This document shows, one piece after another, positions 34,101 to 42,437 of a stretch of 64,000 nt of DNA. Below the pieces are notes generated by a model. It worked only from the letters and a program-made list of their open reading frames with translations, did not search any database and was not told the origin of the DNA. A program made the translations under genes and the position numbers. Numbering within the stretch: the stretch's first letter is position 1; every line of letters begins with the position of its first letter. Origin of the DNA: Strigamia acuminata (Eukaryota > Arthropoda > Chilopoda > Geophilomorpha > Linotaeniidae); assembly GCA_949358305.1 (NCBI GenBank), contig OX442315.1, positions 28,732,427 to 28,796,426 of the forward strand, given 5' to 3'.

Positions 34101-37100
34101 GACCTGACCTCCAAACTGTCCGGACGGGAGGTGTCCGGGCTACAGAACTTACATTGAATTGGTAATTTTACTTACCAGCATTATCCGTAATGATTATTCC
34201 GTTTATTTCCATTATCGGTTTTGCGTCAATTGATCCATAATGACACAAAAAATAGTGATCTGTATGACTTTCTGCCAAGTAATCTCCTGTGTCCAATCGT
34301 TTATATGGGGTACTTGTTAAGTACTGAACTGGAGGAGGTGAATAAGCTAAAACGTTTTCAATTTTCGAATTGTAGAATACTGGTAATATAAGAAAATAAT
34401 TGATACTTTACTATTATTCGCGTATATTCTTATGCAGTAAGGCCATTTTGATGTCCACTTGCCGAAAGCGCAAACTAACGATGCTTCTCCTATTAGTTTA
34501 AAATATGTTCGATCTTTACATCGAAATATTAGGCTGTCATAGTGATTGAAATATTCAGTGTTTGTGGTCAGTTGTTTTCCATTTACAAAAATGTCCATGT
34601 GACCCTTAAAGCCAGCTTGACAGTTTCTACTGTACCTGCCGGATATTGCTATTTAAAAAAAAATACTGTTTAGCTCAATCTCTAAGAAGTTTCTTCACAG
34701 TATAACTTTAAGAATCCATTCGCATGCAATGCATCAATTGATTACGAACTGGTCTCGAAAACATTCTAGTTATACCTGCATATCTCCGGCTGAGTACGCT
34801 GAGTGCACACATGGTTAACTTAACACAACATTTAACTAGAAATTCTATGCAAACGTAAGTTTTTCACATGTGCAAGTGATTTAAGTTTACCATTTAAAAT
34901 GTGTAAGTTAATGTAACATATATCAAAAGTCTGTAATGATTATGATTATCACATGGTTACATTTCTGGTAATATGTTGGCAGTTTAGTTGCAACCATCTC
35001 TACTTTTACATTTCTTCTACACTTCTACTTTTGCATCTGATTTGATACCAAAACACAAACTGGTTTTTCAAATGAGTACAAACTTGATTTGAATGATAGT
35101 CAGTTCAAAAAGTTTGGAATAATCCAAATTTTTATAAGCACATCATTGCTTGAATGCGTTTTGGTATTGCAGGGAAGCTCGCATTAAAATAAATGAAAAT
35201 ATTCTCAAGAGACATAATTTAGCTTTAGATTGAGCAAAAAATGTGCTCCTGGACGATTTATAGTTTTCTCGTAATCTGGATGTGAATAAAACGCTAGTAA
35301 TTAAAAAATTTGAAATAATGAGAATCATGTTCAAAAAGTTTATCTTTAATACTTGGTGACATGGCTGCATATCAGGGCCGTTCCTAGTAAATATCTGTGG
35401 TGAGGCGAGCATTAAAAATGCCGCCCCCCCCCCCCCAAAAAAAAAGAAGAAAAAAAAAAAAAACCTATTTCTGAATACGTCCGAAAATATTTTTGGGGAA
35501 AAAATTTTTTTTATTTATTTATTTTTTTTTTTGCCTACAATTGCCGCTCCTGTCAGTGTGCCGCCTGAGGCGGCCGCCTCTTTGCCTCATAGGTCGAAAC
35601 GGCCCTGCTGCATATTCATTATGAGATGATCCGAAGATCAGATCATGTGACCCTAAGACCATGATGTTGTATCCACATACAGGATAAGCATCCCATATTT
35701 ATTCAAACATAGTGTAGAAAGTTATTATTTCACAGTTGTTTTTTTACGGAAGAAAAAATTAGAATATGAATTATTGCTGTAACTGATCAAAAGAATGTTT
35801 ATTATCGCCTAGTATTCTGTTTTAGCATGTGCAGGTGTTAAGTCCGGAAAAGTATGGTATAACCGTGAAGAGCGTCGTCAACTTACGAGGGGAGGACCCA
35901 AAAAAATAGAATTCTCTTCTGGAGGGTGCACACCATCAGTGTACCAGCCTATCATATGATGGGTTCCTGTAACAGTTGTTGTAAAAGGCTGCATAAGGAA
36001 ACAAAAATGTACTGCCGCACATTGTTCATGTAAGTCAGCCATTAAAACGTGGCAAAGTGCATTGACATACAGTGTAAGCTGTGTAGACCGGACGTAAGAT
36101 GGGTCCCAAAAGTCGTCCGAACTAAGGGGCTGTGTGTTTGGGAGAGGGAATTTAATATTGCTGGGTATAATGTAGGTTGGTACCAAATCAGAACCTCCAA
36201 ACTGTCCGGACCACACTGCTGTTTGGACGGTGCTATGTCCGGTCTATTCAGACTACAGTGTAGACTTCAAACCAAATTCACTGAAGTTGAATGCAGCCTC
36301 TTACAACAACTAGATTGTTTAGTTTTCTCTAAGACAAGCAAACGTTTTTGGTGTACAGGTATGATAGAGCTAATTTGAAGTGGAAAAAGCTTGGGACTAA
36401 TTCCACTTCCCTGAAGGCTTACTTGTTGTTCGCATAGTTGTTGTCTTAATTGTTGTTGTTGTAGGCATGGTTGTTGTTGTTCGCATAGTTGTAGGCTTAG
36501 TTATTGTTGTTCGCATAGTTGTAGGCTTAGTTGTTGTTGTTCGCATAGTTGTAGGCTTAGTTATTGTTGTTCGCATAGTTGTAGGCTTAGTTGTTGTTGT
36601 TCGCATAGTTGTAGGCTTGGTTGTTGTTGTTCGCATAGTTGTAGGCTTGGTTGTTGTTGTTCGCATAGTTGTAGGCTTAGTTGTTGTTGTTCGCATAGTT
36701 GTAGGCTTAGTTATTGTTGTTCGCATAGTTGTAGGCTTAGTTGTTGTTGTTCGCATAGTTGTAGGCTTGGTTGTTGTTGTTCGCATAGTTGTAGGCTTGG
36801 TTGTTGTTGTTCGCATAGTTGTAGGCTTAGTTGTTGTTGTTCGCATAGTTGTAGGCTTGGTTGTTGTTGTTCGCATAGTTGTAGGCTTAGTTGTTGTTGT
36901 TCGCATAGTTGTAGGCTTGGTTGTTGTTGTTCGCATAGTTGTAGGCTTAGTTGTTGTTGTTCGCATAGTTGTAGGCTTAGTTATTGTTGTTCGCATAGTT
37001 GTAGGCTTAGTTGTTGTTGTTCGCATAGTTGTAGGCTTGGTTGTTGTTGTTCGCATAGTTGTCGGCTTGGTTGTTGTAGTAGGCTTAGTTGCTGCAGGTA

Positions 37101-38935
37101 AAAAAAAAAGGAAAAAATAAGACTTTATAATGGTCAGGTCATACCAGACTTCAGGCCTCAATCCAATTGAGCTTCCACAAACCAAACGTACTTCTCATTG
37201 AAACTGAGCGATTAAGAAATTGAACCAGTTAATATGAATGAGCGGTGGAAAAGTATATTAAACTAATAGGCCGCGTTCGTGAATGAAGTTCGTGAACGTG
37301 TTCACTTTTCGAAGTGAGCAATGAACCGAAAAGTGCCACATTTAGTGTAAGTTAGGTCAGGACAAGATGCCATGTTATGTTCCCTTGGCAGCAGACATTG
37401 CCGTTCTGAAATTTTTATTTGGATTTACGTTTAACTGTTAATTCGCCTTACCTATGCATTTTGGATGATATCCAGTAAATTCTCCGAATTCATCACATTG
37501 GCGGACTGACGGGCCCTCCAAAACATATCCAGTATTGCATTTATAGTGAATAGAAGATAAAAAGTCCAAATTATTGTCATCATATTCAATTTGACCGTTT
37601 GCTAATTCTGGAGGTTCTAAACACCTGTAAACTGAAATCGTGTAAAAGTATATAACACCGTACGCATGTAATGGAAATTTGTAATGTATAGTGTTACTTT
37701 CACATTTTGGTGGACTGCTCGACCACATTTTTTCAGCTAAACACGTAATTTTGACGGGAACATCAACAAGGTAATAGCCTTTATTACAATGATACTTGAT
37801 TTCACTTCCAAGAATGAAGTTGTTTCCCGTGTAGTAGCCATTTTGTATATCTTGTGGTTTGCTACAGGACACAGCTAACAAGTAGAATAATTTATTCAAC
37901 TATTAAAATCATGACATGATATTTAACCAGTTACGTTTGCAGTTTAATTCAATAGGAGTCCAATCAGCCGTATTTTCATCTTTCCTTTCGCATCTGTACA
38001 AAAACATACAGTTAAGAATTAACACTGCAGGAATGAAGAGTTGATCTACTTTGTGGTTACAATGTCTCTTCTTGAATTGGCGTAGCCTAAATCACACATG
38101 AACTTTACTTCTTCGCCCACGTGGTACTCGTCTTTCTTCGTTTTGGTTTCAACATCGGCATTTTCTATTTCAAATTTGGGCTCCGAACAGCGGATGCCTT
38201 CATTTGAATAGAAAATAGAATAAATATTACGGAGTAATAAATAAATTCATTCATACAGTAAATAAAGTAACAGGATTCTTGTATTTTTTAAATACAAGAT
38301 GTTATTAGAAACATTTTTTTAATTTCTATATGTCATTGAAACTAAATAATTTTTAGTTTCAATGACATATAGAAATTAAAAAAATGTTAAATTTTACCTT
38401 TTGGTGTACAGAATGGTTCGTTTCCACTCCATTTGCCGTTGCTTTGACACATTCGTTGTTTGGGTCCAATTAAATCAAATCCCTCATCGCAGGTGTAATC
38501 AGCGATACTTTCAAATTGAGCTCCATTTGGCACGATAACTTTACCCTGTTTGGGATTCTCCAGTGTACCACTGCAACGTAGAGCTATCGTTTATTAATCA
38601 AAGGTGTTGATTATTATTATTTTTTGATTCGGTAGTAGTCTACGTTATTTACCAGGCGAGACGCAAACGAAACCGCAAGGACCATCACAAACACATTCTG
38701 CGCGTGGATTTTTGCAGTCGGCGGTTGCGCACGGATTCCCACAGCCTCGAACTTCAGATTTTAATCTTTCCAAATCTCTCTCGCAGATGTTTTCTGCTGT
38801 AAATTTTGATTTTAACGTCAGAATGGTTTAAGAACAAGCGAAACAAATTTTCATACCTGAAGTGTGGAATCCATGATAGGAAATAGCATAAATAATTAAC
38901 ATAAAATATACGCCAACCAATTTTAACTGCGTCAT
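31119..38935 (-). CDS. gene D: secreted multi-sushi/Ig mucin-like protein, sister of gene B
   Basis: Exons: 38857-38935 (signal), 38653-38796 (8-Cys), 38398-38583, 38050-38197 + 37935-37993, 37698-37874, 37452-37631 (four sushi), 36423-37091 (20-unit Thr linker), 34412-34648 + 34176-34346 + 33408-33539 (sushi-Ig), 31627-31962 (linker fused to 8-Cys), 31387-31530 (8-Cys), 31130-31315 (sushi). All are phase 1 and open. No dedicated last exon is seen: either the frame reads through the donor to TAA at 31119 (CTPNGKI), or it splices onward. This is the better preserved member of the B/D pair. The modules point to a cell-surface or haemolymph binding protein; its role is unknown. Confidence 0.6.
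31130..31315 (-). CDS. gene D last sushi exon
   Basis: This 186-base exon encodes LRCSNVLENPKQGKVNL, ADYTCDEGFDL, RMCQSNGKWSGNEPFC. After the donor position the frame runs three more codons to TAA, a possible natural end. Confidence 0.65.
31387..31530 (-). CDS. gene D 8-cysteine module (third)
   Basis: 144 bases, phase 1-1, DICERDLEKLKSEVRGCG followed by the usual Cys pattern ending CGYVCVTPG. It directly follows another 8-Cys module, so the pair is tandem. Confidence 0.62.
31627..31962 (-). CDS. gene D fused exon: Thr/Pro linker joined to 8-Cys module
   Basis: One 336-base, phase 1-1 exon reads from TTTTKPTTMQTTTKP repeats straight into MRTVEKICERDLEKL and the 8-Cys pattern. Elsewhere these are two exons. 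The acceptor normally used before the 8-Cys module (TTACAG) is replaced by linker codons ending ACAG, so the two exons were joined at that point without loss of frame. Confidence 0.6.
32243..32929. mobile_element. hAT-like non-autonomous element, sister of 14353-15128
   Basis: It has the same GTTCAC/GTGAAC-rich ends and CCAACACTG right terminus as the first copy. It lacks the nested MITE of that copy but carries its own insertion at 32288-32509. Confidence 0.45.
32288..32509. mobile_element. 222-base insertion with 8-base target duplication
   Basis: AGTTCATG is duplicated at 32280-32287 and 32510-32517. The ends are TAGTGTCT and AGACACTTT. A TATAAAAAC word lies inside. Absent from the sister copy at 14380, so it inserted after the duplication. 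The 8-base duplication favours a hAT element. Confidence 0.6.
33408..34648 (-). CDS. gene D sushi-Ig module (exons 34412-34648, 34176-34346, 33408-33539)
   Basis: Standard 237/171/132-base exons. Sushi: [33 protein letters not shown]. Ig: HYFLCHYGS, FKCQIPGRDKNYSNT. The Ig intron contains a GTCC element and the 33584-33974 MITE. Confidence 0.68.
33584..33974. mobile_element. 391-base MITE with TAA target duplication
   Basis: The ends share GGCCGTCCATAAATTACGT in inverted order. TAA flanks both sides (33581-33583, 33975-33977). The sister intron (near 15998) is an empty site. The TAA duplication fits the PIF/Harbinger superfamily. The inside has G-rich runs and no frame. Confidence 0.75.
33991..34145. 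repeat. GTCC-type element in Ig intron
   Basis: Sister of 16014-16165 and 395-541, with CTGTAGCC/GGCTACAG ends. Confidence 0.5.
34649..35886. other. intron of gene D, sister of 16669-19464
   Basis: No exon seen. Contains the second hAT MITE copy and the empty target site (35793-35795) of the 17816-19371 element. Confidence 0.5.
35373..35607. mobile_element. hAT-type MITE, duplicate of 17392-17626
   Basis: Same CAGGGCCGTT ends and CTGCATAT flanks as the first copy. Carried along by the segmental duplication. Confidence 0.8.
35887..35988 (-). other. conserved cassette exon candidate
   Basis: Identical to 19465-19566; see there for the phase problem. Confidence 0.35.
36084..36246. repeat. GTCC-type element
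   Basis: Sister of 19662-19824, same length (163 bases). Confidence 0.55.
36423..37091 (-). CDS. gene D Thr/Pro mucin-like linker, 20-unit coding minisatellite
   Basis: This 669-base, phase 1-1 exon has acceptor CTGCAG and donor GTAAGC. From 36481 to 37080 the DNA is 20 near-perfect copies of a 30-base unit, each encoding TTMRTTTTKP or TTMRTTITKP. Thr makes up more than half of it, so dense O-glycosylation is likely. The sister exon 20001-20246 has six units. Confidence 0.72.
36481..37080. repeat. 30-base minisatellite, 20 units
   Basis: The unit begins TCGCATAGTTGTAGGCTTAG on the plus strand. Units differ at only one or two positions (TTAGTTATTG versus TTAGTTGTTG; TTAG versus TTGG). Confidence 0.9.
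37452..37874 (-). CDS. gene D sushi domains 3 and 4 (exons 37698-37874, 37452-37631)
   Basis: Exon 37698-37874 (177 bases): CSKPQDIQNGYYTG, YHCNKGYYL, ITCLAEKMW, PKC. Exon 37452-37631 (180 bases): YRCLEPPELANG, YKCNTGYVL, RQCDEFGEF, PKC. Both phase 1-1 and nearly identical to gene B 20607-21029. Confidence 0.75.
37935..38197 (-). CDS. gene D sushi domain 2 on two exons (38050-38197, 37935-37993)
   Basis: Same 148 + 59-base structure as gene B. The first exon reads YANSRRDIVTTK where gene B has YANSGGDIVTTK. The second completes CERKDENTADWTP, ELNC. Confidence 0.72.
38311..38387. repeat. perfect local inverted duplication, 36-base arms
   Basis: 38311-38346 is exactly repeated in inverted order at 38352-38387 across a 5-base loop, in the intron just after the sushi exon at 38398. 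The gene B intron has only the single forward copy. Confidence 0.8.
38398..38583 (-). CDS. gene D sushi domain 1
   Basis: 186 bases, phase 1-1: LRCSGTLENPKQGKVIV, ADYTCDEGFDL, RMCQSNGKWSGNEPFC. Homologous to 21518-21703. Confidence 0.75.
38653..38796 (-). CDS. gene D 8-cysteine module (first)
   Basis: 144 bases, phase 1-1, ENICERDLERLKSEVRGC and then NPC, ADC, AEC.C, GPCGFVC. Unrecognised family, as for gene B 21773-21916. Confidence 0.65.
38857..38935 (-). CDS. gene D signal-peptide exon
   Basis: ATG at 38935 encodes MTQLKLVGVYFMLIIYAISY and the exon ends in phase 1 at GTATGA. About 185 bases upstream remain homologous to gene B, so the two promoters were duplicated together. Confidence 0.72.
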
Positions 38936-39167
38936 ACTTATGTGACCTTCGATATCTCTGTGGCTATGAAGTATGAAGTGGTCACATTGCATAGTGACCC
39001 TGGATGATCGAGGTCAAAGTTCGAGTCTTTTCTTGGGAATATGAACAGGGAAACGTACAGTAATACATTTCTTGCCACATCCTTGGCATATAATATTGAG
39101 AAATAACATTAAAGTGATGTGTATTTTCAAATATATCTGCTACATTAGAGCATGCTTCTAATTAAGT

Positions 39168-39173
39168 TTTATT
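39168..39173 (-). promoter_or_regulatory. poly(A) signal of gene E
   Basis: AATAAA on the minus strand, about 135 bases after the gene E stop codon. Confidence 0.45.
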
Positions 39174-39307
39174 TAAACATAATGAAATAGTAATAGCTAA
39201 ATGACTGTTTGTCGGATCTTTTTTAAATATTTTTTATTATCATTTATAAGAGATACACAGATATACATCTAAGTAAGTTTCAATTAAGTAACATGCAAAC
39301 TGCCCCT

Positions 39308-40009
39308 TTATAGACGTTTTAAAGTCAAGTCATTTCTATTAATTTTATCGGAACAACTGTCTTTTTCTGTACGTGAACAGATATCAATTCTTCCAGCACC
39401 AAATCCATTGAAGTCACCACCATTATCAACCACCTACATTTGAATGAAATGTATAAAAATATAAAAAAAAATATTTTTATAATACACATACTTTAAATCT
39501 GATTCTCTTTTGAAACGCTTGATTTAGCTCTGGGATGCAAAGGAACTTTCCATACAAATTGAGTTTCTCGTCCATAGCAACACTTACGTAATCTACTTTA
39601 CCAGCCAAATAATCCTTTCAAAGGAATAATAATAAAAGTAGTTAAAACTGAAATCAAAACAAAGATTTTAACTACTTGAAGAGTATGCAATGCATCGCCT
39701 TGTTGATCAGCACATCCACCTTCGGAGTCTTGGTAAGATGGAAAATAGCCAGTTCCACGGGCATTTTTAGCAAGTGTTGTTCCTGTACAACTTAAAGCTA
39801 GAAATAAATTAAATCGATCAATAATTTAATTTAAAAATTCCATTAAGTCAATAGTCTGAATACTCACAACCGCCCATATTTGGATCTTTTGTACCAAAAG
39901 CACTTGCTACTTCTTTAGTGCATTGCTTATCTGGTGTTCCACTAGGATTATTACAATTATCTCCATAAACGAAACCAAGCATTGCAAGTAGAATTGACAA
40001 GCCCTTCAT
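39308..40009 (-). CDS. gene E: secreted 3D/double-psi-barrel-like protein, 170 aa
   Basis: Four exons, 39868-40009, 39676-39797, 39492-39614 and 39308-39433, sum to 513 bases with all junctions in phase. The protein begins with a signal peptide (MKGLSILLAMLGFVYG). The mature part has six cysteines, a TLAKNARGTGYFPS-like start, then YVSVAMDEKLNLYGKFLCIP and FKVVDNGGDFNGFGAGRIDIC. The three Asp residues (VAMD, VVD, RID) fall where the bacterial 3D domain / MltA-RlpA-type double-psi barrel has its Asp triad. In bacteria that fold acts on or binds peptidoglycan; an animal role is unknown. The gene lies upstream of gene D in the same direction but shares no modules with it. Family assignment is from motif memory. 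Confidence 0.72.
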
Positions 40010-40053
40010 CGTGATGCTAGATGTCAGTATCTAGTTGGTAGAACTGTGTGGTG

Positions 40054-40061
40054 TTATATAC
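40054..40061 (-). promoter_or_regulatory. TATA box of gene E
   Basis: TATATAAC on the minus strand lies 45 bases upstream of the gene E ATG, leaving a 5' UTR of roughly 15-20 bases if transcription starts 25-30 bases downstream. Confidence 0.5.
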
Positions 40062-42122
40062 ATTTTTGATTGTATTGTACCAAGTTATCAAGTTGTCAAT
40101 TGTACCAATTTGTAAAAGTTTGGATGTTGAATTTTTCCTTGATCTGTTATATAAAAAAAAGCGAAGGATAAGTGTACAATGAATGCGGAGCTGGGAGTAT
40201 CTATAAATGCTTCTGGTATTGCAATACATGTCATAATCTGTCGGGAATAAATAATATAAATTGAATTTTCCTGTTTCCTAGTTACTGAAATTTTTATTAA
40301 TATAATGACCATTGTCGACCTTTTTTTTACGGGGCAGTCGAAAATATTTGAAAATTCTATGCTTTTATGGCGTGCAAAGTCCGAGAAGGTATTATAATAG
40401 TAGAGGGGAGCTAAGGTTGATGCAATCTTATTATATTATTATTATTATTATTATTACCATGTTAGAAATAAACTTTATTTAAAGTAGGATGATAGATTAC
40501 GCAACATTTTCAAAGAATCCATAGTGAACGAATTTCCGGAAAAATTTAATTTGAGGTTTAATTTGATTGTACAGATATGTAACAGGAAGAGTAAACTATG
40601 ACAGATATAGCAGTTTTCATCACACTGATTCTGGAAGAAACATTGCAATTTGATGAATTATTTCATTAATTACCAAATTTTTTAGGATTTGTATTTAACT
40701 TGTCATTTATCTACTAGTAATTTTTTGGGCCTCCATTTATTGCCTCCCTTTTATTCCTGATTTTACCCTCTCCTCCCAGAAAAAAAAACTGAAATCTACA
40801 CTCTATCACAAAAGACAAAACATTTTTTAAACTGTTAAATTCACCTTTTCCTTTAATTTCTACACATAAATTTTTATTTTTACGGCATATTTGAATTTAT
40901 CATTTTTCCCTTACACTATTTTATACTGTGTAGTCTTTAACTGTAAGGAAAAAATGCATCTCGCAAACTCTCTAATAGCTTGAGCACTACCAGAAATTAT
41001 CAAGAATACTACGATTTAAAAACAATCAAAATGCTAAAGTGTGCTGTTTGCATATAGTTGATAGATGACAGCACGCACGTGTGATAATCATAAGTTATTT
41101 CGTTTCTATTACAGTAGAAAAGTTAAAAATTGGACAACCAACCCTCAATGACTGCCTTCTGTCTTGACCATTTTTCCTAGTCATTGTACATGTCTGAGTC
41201 ATACTATTTCGACATGACTATGATTCGTGACTCTTCATGATTTAAGTAAATATGATAATGACATCGATATAACAAAAACCCGACCAGTCTAATCTTATCT
41301 TATTCCAAATTAGAATTGCTGTATGGAGTATTTTATCGAGACTTCAACAATTAACACTGTTTTTATTTATTTGTTGTGTTCAACCTGGTGCTATAGAAAT
41401 GACGTGATTTTAACCAAGTTAAATACCTCTAGTTATTTTACACGAAACTAGATGGCGCTAGTGGTCTTCATAGTCTTCGTTCTCGAGTTCAGTCGATAAA
41501 TATAATTCTGTACAGGGAGTTTGTGCAACATGCCGGGAAAGCAATACAATATTCTGTCGCTATTTTTTAGGAATTCAACGCAGGCTGTATGAAAAAAAAA
41601 AAAACGCTAATAAATTTTGTTACCGTAAGATAATGAAGGTTGCGTTTTTTCCCCTGATAAATAAATATAATCATTTTATCTTATCTCGTGCATTTCATTA
41701 GTCCATTTCACCTTGACGATGTTTACTAATTAGTAAATAAACAATATTATATGCAGTTTTATTTACGTATGGTTATAGTTTTTTAAATTGTTCGAGTTGA
41801 CTGAAATCACATTTTACTATGCTCACTTTTTTCTGGTTAAAGCAAATAGGTATGTTCAATCCTGCTCACATAAAATGTTCGTGCTAGCTGAGTACTGCTA
41901 GGTTAGCATGAACATTTACGTCAGCACGATTGTAAATCTTTGGTTAAATTTTGCGCTACTGTGCATAAGTTTATAAAATATTTGATGATTAGTACAACTG
42001 CAACCAAACTTTTAATTTGATATTTTGCATTTTCTTTTTTTCTTAAAAAGACGGAACGAAAAGGAAAATTCTCAATTCCATTTTATATTGAAAAAAAAAC
42101 TTCATATTGCTACGGCATATAT
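40062..42122. other. intergenic region
   Basis: No coding exon seen on either strand. Contains a (TTA)n run at about 40428-40456. Probably separates the minus-strand cluster from a plus-strand gene. Confidence 0.4.
40428..40456. repeat. (TTA)n microsatellite
   Basis: About nine consecutive TTA units. Confidence 0.7.
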
Positions 42123-42437
42123 TCAGTTTCGCTTCGCATCTTGTCTCAGCATCAGCACGTCAATAGTGAGCGACCTCTAGTGAGACAAAGTGGCGACCAA
42201 CCCCATTCTTCATCACCAGCTCGCATGCTGAAGCAGAGCAGATGTTAGCCGTCGGAATGCGAGCATGTGACCTGGCGACGTTCTGGTTGAGGATGCAGAC
42301 TCCTCGGTCAGAGGTCCAGATGAGTGCCAGCTGATGACCCGTCCACTCATCGAACAGAAATGAACTTTGATGTAGTCGTCAGATTCCTCGCCTCCCTCGA
42401 GGCTTGTAAAGTGTCCGATGATGACATCCCAACTCCG
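42123..42437 (+). other. candidate 5' UTR exon of the PET-LIM gene
   Basis: A local GC-rich stretch starts near a TTCAGTT initiator-like word (about 42122) and ends at a strong donor, CTCCG/GTAAGA. Short upstream ATGs close quickly. The next good acceptor with a coding start on this strand is at 48501. The link is inferred from position only. Confidence 0.3.

Noticed and set aside
36467-37120. Long plus-strand open frame of Val/Gly/Leu repeats across the linker
   Set aside because: It is the complement of the Thr/Pro minisatellite. A 30-base repeat without stops opens several frames, and splice sites support only the minus strand.
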